Assembly: GCA_022870745.1 (NCBI GenBank)
Contig: CP085323.1
Location: forward strand, 310,001-374,000
Reading direction: 5' to 3'
Origin: Silvibacterium acidisoli
GTDB lineage: Bacteria > Acidobacteriota > Terriglobia > Terriglobales > Acidobacteriaceae
Length of the DNA: 64,000 nt
In this document: piece after piece, positions 34,700-43,173 of the stretch
Numbering within the stretch: the stretch's first letter is position 1
Layout of the letters: the number at the start of each line of letters is the position of its first letter
The notes under the pieces: model-generated
The model's input: the letters and a program-made list of their open reading frames with translations, nothing else
The model's database searches: none
Told to the model about the DNA's origin: nothing
Program-made: the position numbers and the translations under genes

Positions 34700-36196
34700 T
34701 TACTTTCCTCCCACGTAATTCTTATAGTTGTTCTCAGCCGCTCCAAGAGCGCGCGCCAGAGAGAGCTTGGCGACGTTGTGCCGGTAAAGACTGCTTACGT
34801 ACTGGTTGTCAGCCTGCGCGACCGAAGTCAGTGCCTGCGAAACCGCCAGGTTGTCTGACACGCCTGCCGCATAACGCTGCTGCGCCTCGCTCAAAGCCTC
34901 TTTGGCCAGCTCGACGTTGCTGTGGGCGACTTCAACCTGTTTGGCGGCAGCCTGGATATCGAGAATGCTGTCCCGCACATCCGCGCTCACCTGCCCCGCA
35001 TTGTCACTCAGCTTTGCCTTCTGCTGGTCGAGCTGCGATTGCGCCGTTTTTGCATCGCCGCGCAGCTTCGCTTCTTCAAACAACGGCACGTCGAGTGATC
35101 CGGTTGCATCGCCTGTACCGTGCGAGGTCGCAAGGTTGACACCGATGTCGCCGTAATCGCCGGAAAAGCTCACCGTCGGGAAGCGTTCCGCCGTCGCTGC
35201 CTTACGCGAAAGCTCGGCTGCCTTTTCCTGCTCCTGCAGGGCCTTGCGGTCCGGGCGCGCGTCGAGTGCCTGCTTCACAGCCGTATCGGCATCGAGATTA
35301 TCGAGCGCTGCATAAGGAGCCTGGTCGGTAAGCTGAAATTTCTGCTCAAGCGGCAGGCCGATCGCCCGGGCCAGGGCAATCTTGTCTTTCTCATACTGAT
35401 TCTGTGCCGAGATCAGGGTCTGCTGCTGCGTCTGGTAATCCACGCGAGCGCGAAGCTCATCCAGCAGCGGAGCTGTTCCGGCCGTGTGATTATCGACGGC
35501 CTGATCGAGTGAGACCTTGGAGGTATCCACCTGCGCCTGGTCATAATCAGTCGCAGCCTTGTCGGCAATGCAGGTCAGATACGCATTTCCAACGGTCAGC
35601 ACGACCATGTCCCGAGCGTCCGCGGCCGAAAGCTTCGAACCCTCGAAGTTATGCTTCGAGGCCAGATAGTTTCGCAGCGAACTGATATCCACCAGCGACC
35701 ACGACAGACTGCCGCGCAGGTCGGTGTAGCCATACGGTCCGATGATCGCCGGGAAACCCTGTCCCCGCAGACCCAGTGCCTGCAGATCGGTCTGCGAAAC
35801 GGCTTCCTTCAGGCTGCCCGTCACCGTCGGCAGAAGTGACTGGAGCTGATCCAGCTCCGAACCGCGCGAGGACTGCGTGCTCTGGCTGGTCAGAATCAGT
35901 CCAAGGTTATGCTTGAGGCCGCGTGCAATGGCATCGTCGAGGGTCAGGTCCAGAACCCCGTCCGTCGCCTTCTCGTTCGTCTCGCTGCCCTGGTAGGTCG
36001 AGCTGTTGATCTGGGGCTGGATGACCTGGATCGGCGGTGGCGGCGTCGCAACTGTGCTGCTCGTGCCACCAAACTGGCCAAAGGCCGCAGGGCTAACTGC
36101 AAGAGAGGCAAGCATCAGCGCCTTCAGGCCCCGGCCGGCAGCCCTGTTACATGGAATTTCCTCAAACACGAAGGACAACACCCCTTGTGAAACCAT
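34700..36196 (-). CDS. TolC-family outer-membrane efflux protein
   Basis: 498 residues with a signal peptide (hydrophobic LKALMLASLAVSPAAFG, cleavage near residue 40). Two related outer-membrane-efflux repeats are present, each with long helices: about 75-270 (LDLTLDDAIARGLKHNLGL) and about 290-490 (QQRYAAGVSDNLAVSQALTSV). The trimer forms the tunnel through the periplasm and outer membrane. First gene of a two-gene operon with the HlyD-family adaptor. The chosen ATG gives an extended n-region; a later start is possible. Confidence 0.9.
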   Translation of the reverse strand: MVSQGVLSFVFEEIPCNRAAGRGLKALMLASLAVSPAAFGQFGGTSSTVATPPPPIQVIQPQINSSTYQGSETNEKATDGVLDLTLDDAIARGLKHNLGLILTSQSTQSSRGSELDQLQSLLPTVTGSLKEAVSQTDLQALGLRGQGFPAIIGPYGYTDLRGSLSWSLVDISSLRNYLASKHNFEGSKLSAADARDMVVLTVGNAYLTCIADKAATDYDQAQVDTSKVSLDQAVDNHTAGTAPLLDELRARVDYQTQQQTLISAQNQYEKDKIALARAIGLPLEQKFQLTDQAPYAALDNLDADTAVKQALDARPDRKALQEQEKAAELSRKAATAERFPTVSFSGDYGDIGVNLATSHGTGDATGSLDVPLFEEAKLRGDAKTAQSQLDQQKAKLSDNAGQVSADVRDSILDIQAAAKQVEVAHSNVELAKEALSEAQQRYAAGVSDNLAVSQALTSVAQADNQYVSSLYRHNVAKLSLARALGAAENNYKNYVGGK

Positions 36197-36360
36197 AGTT
36201 TCCAGAAAGTTCTTATTAGGGTACGTGGTTTTGGATGCCAGGAATGCGGAAAGTATTCAAAAAGAAGTGAGCGGAAATCGTAGAAAAATCTGAGAAAAGG
36301 TATCCAGTTTGTGATGAGGAGCCGGAATCCGGGCTGGCCGCCCGGTTCCGGCCGACTGTT

Positions 36361-36927
36361 CTAAACCGTAGCGCCCTGCGCGCTCGAATGCACCAACGAA
36401 GACGTCAACGAGCAAAGCGCCTGCCGAAACAGGTCGCTGACCTGCGACGCCGACCATCCACCGTTCTTCGGCAGCGACTCCGCCGTTTCGCTGTTGTTCC
36501 AGCCAAGAATCGCGCGCTGCACAAAGATCGCACGTTGGGCCAGCGGCAGTTTATCGAGCCATACCCGCAGCTGCTGGCGGCCCGCTCCGCCGATCAGGTC
36601 CGAGACCGCCGCGGGCAGTACGCCGGCGGCGGAAAAATCGTCGTCATCGAGACAGGTAACCGATGCGCTGTCCGATGCGGCCGGCGCCACGAACTCCTCC
36701 GGCTTTGCCCGGCTCATCAGCGCCACGGCATCCTTCACCAGCTGGTGCCGCGCCTGATCGACCGCGGAGTCGCTTTCGTCGCAGGGGTCGATCTCGACCT
36801 CGGCGACCGTCTTCTCCACCAGGTTCAGGGCCTCGTTCTCACTGCCAAGCATCAAAGCTGCAAGCTGATATAACTCAGCAGCCGCATCCTGCGCTTTTAG
36901 AAGGCCTCCGCTGCAATCTTCCGTCAT
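36361..36927 (-). CDS. Sigma-70 region 4-like protein
   Basis: 188 residues, acidic, no membrane segment. The C-terminal third (LRVWLDKLPLAQRAIFVQRA, then GWNNSETAESL and WSASQVSDLFRQAL) resembles the region 4 helix-turn-helix of ECF sigma factors, including the LP...R.IF.. pattern before the HTH. The N-terminal part (about 15-75) may be a decayed region 2. A GGAGG Shine-Dalgarno supports translation. It may be a divergent sigma factor or a regulator derived from one. It lies divergent from ppk. Confidence 0.6.
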   Translation of the reverse strand: MTEDCSGGLLKAQDAAAELYQLAALMLGSENEALNLVEKTVAEVEIDPCDESDSAVDQARHQLVKDAVALMSRAKPEEFVAPAASDSASVTCLDDDDFSAAGVLPAAVSDLIGGAGRQQLRVWLDKLPLAQRAIFVQRAILGWNNSETAESLPKNGGWSASQVSDLFRQALCSLTSSLVHSSAQGATV

Positions 36928-37110
36928 GCCTGTCCCTCCGTTACCCTGCCATTGTATCTCCTGCCGTCAAGCAGCCCGGCACGCCAGCGGCGATTCAGGA
37001 TCGGCCGAAAGCATTTTCGCGGGATCTTCATCACTCAGCGATGGGGCTCCTGTATACGCATTATGTAAACTTTAGGGCACGCCGGAAGATGCCCCGGACC
37101 AAGCATTCCT

Positions 37111-39327
37111 ATGACGACCCAGACGAAGACCGCGGAACCGCCGCAAAAGCTCTTCTTTGGCCGGGATGAATCCTGGCTCAGCTTCAACCGCCGTGTCCTC
37201 GAGGAAGCCCAGGACGAAACGAATCCCCTGGTCGAGCGAGTGAAGTTCCTCGCCATCACCGCGAGCAACCTCGACGAATTCTTCGAGATCCGCCTCGCCG
37301 GCATCATGCAGAAGATCGAAGACGGGTACGCAGAGCTGGCGCCCGATGGCACCACCCTCGAGCAGACCCTCGCAGTGCTCACAGAAGACGTTCACCGCTT
37401 CGTCGACGAACAGTATCGCTGCTGGAACAAGCAACTGCTGCCAGCCTTATATAAGGAGAATGTCCGGGTACTTGGCTGGGACCAGCTCGACGAGAAGGCG
37501 CGTAAGGCAGCCACCCAGTTCTACCAGCGCGAAGTCGATCCCCTGCTCACGCCGATCACCATCGACCCCGCCCATCCCTTTCCCCGCGTGCTCAACAAGG
37601 CCCTGTGCCTTGCCCTGTTGCTGCGCCGCAAGCGCAAGGGAACGGCCGGACCTGTCCTCGGAGTTCTTACCGTTCCGCGTGCATTGCCCCGCTTTGTACA
37701 TCTGCCCTCGACCGAAGGCACGCAGGACTTCATCTTCCTGCACGACCTGATCGAAAGGAACGCCGCCGGCATGTATCGCGGTTACGAAATCCTTTCGAAA
37801 GCAGCCTTCCGCGTTACCCGCAACAGCAACCTCTATTTCCAGGAAGAAGAGTCGCGCAATCTTCTCGAGACCGTCCGCTCCGAGTTGCACAATCGGCGCA
37901 AGGGCGATGCCGTGCGCCTCGAAATCGAGAGCGATGCCGACCCGGAAATCATCGATCGCCTGCGTACCAATTTCGAGCTGGACGAGTCGCAGGTGTATCG
38001 CACCGACGGCCCCGTCAACCTGTCCCGGCTGATGAGCCTGGCGGGCGAGGTGCCGCGCTCCGACCTCAAGTTTCCGCCCTTCGTGCCCCACGAGCTGCGC
38101 ATCAGCCGCAAGTCAGCAGACCTCTTCGAGGAACTGCGTTCGCGCGACATCATGCTGCATCATCCCTACGACTCCTACGATGCCGTCGTGGGCTTTATCC
38201 AGTCGGCCGCACAGGACCCGAACGTCGTCTCGATGAAGCAGACGCTTTATCGCACCAGCGCCGATTCGCCTATCTTCCAGGCCCTGGTCGAAGCCGCGCA
38301 GGCAAAAGAAGTCACCGCGGTTGTCGAACTGACCGCCCGCTTCGACGAAGCCTCGAACATCCGCTGGGCGCGCAATCTCGAGGATGCCGGAGTGCAGGTC
38401 TTCCACGGCATCGTCGGTCTCAAGACTCATTGCAAGCTGGCCCTGCTCGTCCGCCGCGATCCCGATGGCATCATGAGGCGTTACGCGCACCTGGGCACCG
38501 GTAATTACAACCCGAACACCGCCCGCTTCTATACGGACATGAGCCTGCTGACCTCGGACCCCGAGATCACCGCCAGCATGCACGCTGTCTTCAATTACCT
38601 GACGGCTCACTCCGAATCGGACGACTACGCTCCGCTGATGGTCGCGCCCCTCACCCTGGCCGAAAGCTTCATGCGGCTCATCCACCGCGAAACCGAGCAC
38701 GCGCAGGCCGGCAAGCCGGCGCGGATCATCGCCAAGATGAACTCCCTGCTTGAGCCCAAGGTGATCGAGGCGCTTTACGCGGCTTCGCAGGCCGGTGTCG
38801 AAATCGATCTCATCGTACGCGGTATCTGCGCGTTACGCCCGGGCCTCAAAGGCCTGAGCGACAACATCCGTGTGCGCTCGATTATCGGACGATTCCTCGA
38901 ACACAGCCGCATCTTTTACTTCCGCAACGACGGTAACGAGGAGATGTACTGCGGCAGCGCCGACTGGATGCCCCGCAACCTCTTCGAGCGCTGCGAAGTC
39001 GTCTTCCCGATTAAGGATGCGCAGATCTGCGCCCGCCTCCAGAACGAAGTTCTGGCGGCTTACCTGGCAGACACCGTCAAGGCCCGCCTGGCGGATTCCG
39101 AAGGCGTTTATCACCGCGTGCGTGACACCGATGCAGGCCGTAAACTGCCCGCCTTCAGTTCGCAGGACTTCTTCATGCAGGTTGCCGAAGGCAAGGCCTC
39201 AGCCGACGACATCCCAAAGATCGAAGTCCCCACGCCAAAACCCGACCTCAAGCCTGAGGTGGTGGCGGAAGCCAGGCCAGCGAAAAAGGCTCCCACAAAG
39301 AGACCCGCAAAGGTAGCCGCCGACTAA
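37111..39327 (+). CDS. ppk: Polyphosphate kinase 1
   Basis: 738 residues; reversibly transfers the gamma-phosphate of ATP onto polyphosphate. The autophosphorylated histidine is H440 in GLKTHCKLALLVRR and the second essential histidine is H598 in LEHSRIFYF. RHLGTGNYN-like YAHLGTGNYNPNTA and the N-terminal FGRDESWLSFNRRVLEEA are PPK1 signatures. The last 45 residues are Pro/Lys/Ala-rich and dispensable-looking. Downstream, SixA, exopolyphosphatase and a CHAD protein complete a polyphosphate-related cluster. Confidence 0.96.
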   Translation: MTTQTKTAEPPQKLFFGRDESWLSFNRRVLEEAQDETNPLVERVKFLAITASNLDEFFEIRLAGIMQKIEDGYAELAPDGTTLEQTLAVLTEDVHRFVDEQYRCWNKQLLPALYKENVRVLGWDQLDEKARKAATQFYQREVDPLLTPITIDPAHPFPRVLNKALCLALLLRRKRKGTAGPVLGVLTVPRALPRFVHLPSTEGTQDFIFLHDLIERNAAGMYRGYEILSKAAFRVTRNSNLYFQEEESRNLLETVRSELHNRRKGDAVRLEIESDADPEIIDRLRTNFELDESQVYRTDGPVNLSRLMSLAGEVPRSDLKFPPFVPHELRISRKSADLFEELRSRDIMLHHPYDSYDAVVGFIQSAAQDPNVVSMKQTLYRTSADSPIFQALVEAAQAKEVTAVVELTARFDEASNIRWARNLEDAGVQVFHGIVGLKTHCKLALLVRRDPDGIMRRYAHLGTGNYNPNTARFYTDMSLLTSDPEITASMHAVFNYLTAHSESDDYAPLMVAPLTLAESFMRLIHRETEHAQAGKPARIIAKMNSLLEPKVIEALYAASQAGVEIDLIVRGICALRPGLKGLSDNIRVRSIIGRFLEHSRIFYFRNDGNEEMYCGSADWMPRNLFERCEVVFPIKDAQICARLQNEVLAAYLADTVKARLADSEGVYHRVRDTDAGRKLPAFSSQDFFMQVAEGKASADDIPKIEVPTPKPDLKPEVVAEARPAKKAPTKRPAKVAAD

Positions 39328-39389
39328 GGCACATCCTGGCCTCGATTTGCCATTCTGAACAAATCGAAAAATCTGCTGTTTCTACCGCG

Positions 39390-39434
39390 CACCGCAAAGT
39401 CGCCAAGAATGCCCAGGTACACGACTTTGCGGTG
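39390..39434. repeat. REP-like palindrome (CACCGCAAAG family), copy 1
   Basis: Perfect 13-bp arms CACCGCAAAGTCG (39390-39402) and CGACTTTGCGGTG (39422-39434). Related copies lie at 52681-52761 and 57745-57787. Confidence 0.75.
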
Positions 39435-39496
39435 AACGTGCTTAGAAATCCATAGCCGGAAAGAATCCCGGAGCGCCAAACGCCTAAAATAGGTGC

Positions 39497-40399
39497 GTGG
39501 CTTTCGCGCCAACACCACTCGCTCTGGAGAGCCGGGCACCCACGCGGGGACTGGCCACTGGCCTCGTCCGGCTCTGGCATCTTCTCTCGCTCGATGCCCC
39601 GACGGTCGCGGCCCTCTGGGCCTGGGGCATGGCTCGCGCCGTCAAGGTTCACCTGCCGTGGAGCGCTCCGCTGCTGCTGGCTCTCGGCACATGGCTGCTC
39701 TACATTGGCGACCGTATCCTCGATGGGTTAAACGATCGGAAGCACGGCACGAAGCTGCGTAACCGTCATTATTTCTACATTCGCCACCGTCGTGCGTTCC
39801 TCGCCGCGGGCGCGTCTGGCGCGGCTCTGCTGATCTGGCTCATCGCCACGCGCATGACGCCGGCAGCCTTCCACGAAGATCTCATCCTCTTCACTTTGGC
39901 GCTGATTTATTTCGGACTCATTCACCTTTGCGGTCCGGCGATAGAGCGCTGGTTCCCCAAGGAAATGGCCGTCGGGCTGGTCTTCGCCTCGGCCACGGCA
40001 GTTCCTGCATGGTCTCGCCTTAACGGCCACCGCCTGCCGCTTGTACCGCTGGTAGCGATCTTCGCTGCGCTCTGCTGGATGAACTGCGCCGCCATCGAAA
40101 AGTGGGAGTCGCTCAGGGACACCTCCACAAATCATCGGCCGCCCCCTCACCGGACCACCCGCTGGGTGCAGCAGGCATTTCAGCCAGCGGCAGGTGCTGT
40201 TGCAATGCTCGCGGTCTGCGGCGCAACCCTCGCCGTCTCTTTCGGACTTTCCCTGCAAATGACAGCTCTCTACACAGCCTGCGTTCTCTCGGAACTCGTG
40301 CTCGCAGGTCTTGACCGGGGCCATCTCTCTGCCGGGCAGCTGCGCATCGCCGCCGATGCCGCCCTGCTCACTCCGCTGCTACTGCTGCTGATTCCCTGA
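39497..40399 (+). CDS. Polytopic membrane protein, UbiA-like, function unknown
   Basis: 300 residues from a GTG start, with about seven to eight membrane segments (e.g. APLLLALGTWLLYIGDRILD, AAGASGAALLIWLIATRM, ALLTPLLLLLIP). An Asp-rich stretch after the second helix (GDRILDGLNDRKHG) recalls the first metal-diphosphate motif of UbiA prenyltransferases, but the second motif is not obvious, so I do not assign activity. It is 5 bp from a methyltransferase gene, suggesting a joint role, possibly in lipid or quinone modification. A TAAAAT box 6 bases before the GTG and no Shine-Dalgarno hint at a leaderless mRNA. Confidence 0.75.
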   Translation: MAFAPTPLALESRAPTRGLATGLVRLWHLLSLDAPTVAALWAWGMARAVKVHLPWSAPLLLALGTWLLYIGDRILDGLNDRKHGTKLRNRHYFYIRHRRAFLAAGASGAALLIWLIATRMTPAAFHEDLILFTLALIYFGLIHLCGPAIERWFPKEMAVGLVFASATAVPAWSRLNGHRLPLVPLVAIFAALCWMNCAAIEKWESLRDTSTNHRPPPHRTTRWVQQAFQPAAGAVAMLAVCGATLAVSFGLSLQMTALYTACVLSELVLAGLDRGHLSAGQLRIAADAALLTPLLLLLIP

Positions 40400-40403
40400 C
40401 GCT

Positions 40404-41036
40404 ATGCCAGCCGACTTCAGCCGCATTGCCCGGCCCTACCGCTGGATGGAGTACCTGAGCTTCGGCACCCTCCTCGAAAGCTGCCGCTTCTATCGTCTCC
40501 CTGACCTTCGGAATGCTCGCCGCGCACTCGTCTTCGGAGACGGAGACGGCCGCTTCCTTTCGCGCCTGTTGGCCATAAACCCCGATCTGCGCGCGGATGT
40601 CGTCGATAGCAGCCAGGCCATGCTCAATTTATTGGCAGCCCGGGTGAAGAAGATAGGTGCGGAGGACCGGGTAACCCTCTACTGCATTGACGCTCTGAAA
40701 TTCGTTCCCACCGGCGGATACGACCTCGTAGTCACCCACTTTTTCCTCGATTGCCTGGAAACCGCCGAAGTCGAAGCCCTGGCTCAACAAATGCGCAAGG
40801 CCGTATTAAAAAATGCCGTCTGGGTCGTCTCCGACTTTGCCGTCCCCTCGAACGCCGCCCGGCTCCCTGCCCGTATGCTCATCTGCTGCCTGTACTTAGC
40901 TTTCCGGCTTCTGACCCGGCTACGTACGAGCAAGCTTCCAGACCACGCCACGGCACTTGCCACGGCCGGTTTTCGGCGCATCAAAACAGAAAGATGGCTG
41001 GCCGGGATACTCGTCAGTGAGCTATGGATCGCCTGA
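40404..41036 (+). CDS. Class I SAM-dependent methyltransferase
   Basis: 210 residues. Motif I is ALVFGDGDGRFLSRLL (about 36-51), followed by the acidic end of beta-2 (ADVVDSSQAML) and motif II/III regions (VTLYCIDALKF and YDLVVTHFFLDCLE). These mark a Rossmann-type methyltransferase. The substrate is unknown. It begins 5 bp after the membrane-protein gene and is probably translated with it. Confidence 0.82.
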   Translation: MPADFSRIARPYRWMEYLSFGTLLESCRFYRLPDLRNARRALVFGDGDGRFLSRLLAINPDLRADVVDSSQAMLNLLAARVKKIGAEDRVTLYCIDALKFVPTGGYDLVVTHFFLDCLETAEVEALAQQMRKAVLKNAVWVVSDFAVPSNAARLPARMLICCLYLAFRLLTRLRTSKLPDHATALATAGFRRIKTERWLAGILVSELWIA

Positions 41037-41105
41037 ACGAAACTCCTCGATTTGCCGGTCATCGAATTGTTACAATTGCGTGAATTTGCAGAAACGAGTT
41101 ACGTT

Positions 41106-41630
41106 GTGAATCTTTATATACTTCGACATGCCAGCGCCGGAACTCGGCGGGCAAACCCCCTGCTCGATGTAAAACGCCCGCTCGACAGGGAAGGCAAGCA
41201 GCAGTGCTTCCTGGTAGGCAGCTATCTCAGCGCACTCAAAGTGCAGTTTGATCTCATCGTCTCAAGTCCGCTTAAGCGGGCACTCCAGACCGCCTCGCTG
41301 GTGGGTACGGAAACCGGCTATGACAGCCGGGTTCTCGTCTCACAAGCCGTTTCGCCCAACGCTACCGTGGCAGATTTTGAAAAGCTGGTAACCGAGATCT
41401 CTGTCCACGAGAATGTTCTGATTGTCGGGCACAACCCGAATCTCCCGCTCTTCCTGGGATCGCTGATCACACCGGGGCGCGTCAGTATTCGCATGCGCAA
41501 GGGCGCCATCGCACGTGTCGACATGACCCGTCGGCCAGCGATGCTTCACTGGCTGGTCGATCCGCGCATTCTGCGCGGCGTCTACGCCAACGTGACCAAG
41601 AGCTCGCGGCGGAAGATCTCGCGGAAGTAG
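41106..41630 (+). CDS. sixA: Phosphohistidine phosphatase SixA-like
   Basis: 174 residues from the GTG at 41106, giving the expected start VNLYILRHASAG; the catalytic histidine is in LRHASAG, the conserved Arg in SSPLKRALQTA, and the second histidine in VLIVGHNPNLPLFLG. SixA-type histidine phosphatases remove phosphate from phosphohistidine. An upstream TTG (41052) adds 18 residues that do not fit the family. The gene overlaps the convergent ppx end by 49 bp. SixA and CHAD proteins often occur together, as here. Confidence 0.88.
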   Translation: MNLYILRHASAGTRRANPLLDVKRPLDREGKQQCFLVGSYLSALKVQFDLIVSSPLKRALQTASLVGTETGYDSRVLVSQAVSPNATVADFEKLVTEISVHENVLIVGHNPNLPLFLGSLITPGRVSIRMRKGAIARVDMTRRPAMLHWLVDPRILRGVYANVTKSSRRKISRK

Positions 41631-43141
41631 TCGGCCTCTTTCCGCAGCGACCAAAGCTCGAGCTCAGCCCCGGTCCTTCCCGGACTTATTTCCAGGATGA
41701 CTTTCTTCGGATAGACCCGCGTCCGCACACGCAGTACGTCGCTGGCGCGGTCCTGATTCAACGCCACGGCCAGCCGCAGCAGTACTACCCCGCGCTTCAC
41801 GTGCTCGTGTTCCTGCACCGGAACCTGCCTCATGGTGCGGCCCTCAGGCTGTGGCCTGCTCTTGCCGATGTAGCGGGCAATTGCTGAAATCAGTACGCGC
41901 TGGCCGGGGGTGAAGCCATAAATTTCCGAGTTGGCGATGATGTATTGCGCGTGCCGGTGGTGCCCCTGGTAATTCAGGAACTTGCCGATATCACGCAGCA
42001 TTGCCGCCGACTCCAGCCAGGTTTCATACTCGGCCGGAAGCTCGTGTACCGGCGCCATATCGCGGAAGAGCTGTGCCGCATGCAGGCGCACCGGCTCGGC
42101 ATGGCGCGGATCGATTCCGTAACGGCGGCAGGTTTCGAGCACTGCCTCCCAGCGATCACGCTCGTATTGCTGATGGGCGAGCGTCCGCGAATCCTGCTCC
42201 GCCAGCATCTGCGCCAGGATGCCGTCGCGCAGCCCCATGGCCGAGTAGCGGAAGCCCGCCAGGCCAAAATGTTCGAGAATCTGCGCGTACACGTGCGCAC
42301 CGGCAACCACAATCTCCGACCGGCGCGGCCCGATGCCGGGAACGGCGCTGCGGGCTTCGTTCCTGAGGCGGGTGAGCTTCTCCGCCAGCCGGCGCACATC
42401 TTTTACCGGAGCAACGTAGTCTTTCCCGGCGGTGCCCTTCGACATGACACGGCTTGCCTCGGAAAGAGCAGCCGCCGTGCCGGAGGTGGCGATGACGAGT
42501 GGAATGCCCGCTGCCGCGACCCGCTTGGAAGCCTTGCGTAGCTCGCGCGCGATGAACTGCTTCATGCGCGCCACTTCCTCCTTCTGCGGAGGGTCGTTCT
42601 TCAGGAACTCCTCCGTCAGCCGCACCGCTCCGATGGGCAGGCTGATCGTTTCGACAATCTTCTTGTGGTTCGAGTGAGAAATCTCGCAGCTTCCGCCGCC
42701 CAGGTCGAGCAGCAGGCAGCGCCCGCTGACGCCCTGCTCGTGACTCATCACGCCGCGGTGAATCAGCCGTCCCTCTTCGAGGCCGGAGATGATCTCGACA
42801 TCCCAGCCCGTCTCATCCTTTACCCAGGCCAGAAAAGCGCGGCCATTGCGGGCATCGCGCATGGCCGCAGTGGCTACGGCGCGCACCTGGTCGGCGCTGT
42901 GCAACTGCACAGCCTTGTAGAAACGCTTCAGAGCGGCCAGGGTTGCGGCCATCGAATCCGGCGAAACCAGCCCGGTCTCAAAGACGCTCGCTCCCAGCCG
43001 CGTGACCTCGCGATCTTCGTGCACCACGCGCAACCGGTACTGCACCACCCGGGCGATTTTCAGTCTGCAGGAGTTCGAGCCGATATCGATCGCCGCGAAG
43101 GTTTGCGGCGCTTTTCCATGCGCGGGGGTTATTTTGGCCAT
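41582..43141 (-). CDS. ppx: Exopolyphosphatase / GppA phosphatase family protein
   Basis: 519 residues from the ATG at 43141 (32 bp after the CHAD stop). The ASKHA fold P-loop 1 is AAIDIGSNSCRLKIARV (about 16-32), P-loop 2 is LLLDLGGGSCEISHSN, and a C-terminal HD-like helical domain (about 320-500) includes MLRDIGKFLNYQGHHRHAQY. It hydrolyses terminal phosphates of polyphosphate or pppGpp. The frame is open to an ATG at 43225 that would overlap the CHAD gene; I prefer the inner start. The pairing with ppk across sixA points to polyphosphate metabolism. Confidence 0.9.
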   Translation of the reverse strand: MAKITPAHGKAPQTFAAIDIGSNSCRLKIARVVQYRLRVVHEDREVTRLGASVFETGLVSPDSMAATLAALKRFYKAVQLHSADQVRAVATAAMRDARNGRAFLAWVKDETGWDVEIISGLEEGRLIHRGVMSHEQGVSGRCLLLDLGGGSCEISHSNHKKIVETISLPIGAVRLTEEFLKNDPPQKEEVARMKQFIARELRKASKRVAAAGIPLVIATSGTAAALSEASRVMSKGTAGKDYVAPVKDVRRLAEKLTRLRNEARSAVPGIGPRRSEIVVAGAHVYAQILEHFGLAGFRYSAMGLRDGILAQMLAEQDSRTLAHQQYERDRWEAVLETCRRYGIDPRHAEPVRLHAAQLFRDMAPVHELPAEYETWLESAAMLRDIGKFLNYQGHHRHAQYIIANSEIYGFTPGQRVLISAIARYIGKSRPQPEGRTMRQVPVQEHEHVKRGVVLLRLAVALNQDRASDVLRVRTRVYPKKVILEISPGRTGAELELWSLRKEADYFREIFRRELLVTLA

Positions 43142-43173
43142 CGATTGGAAGATACACGACCCGGCGAAGGAAT

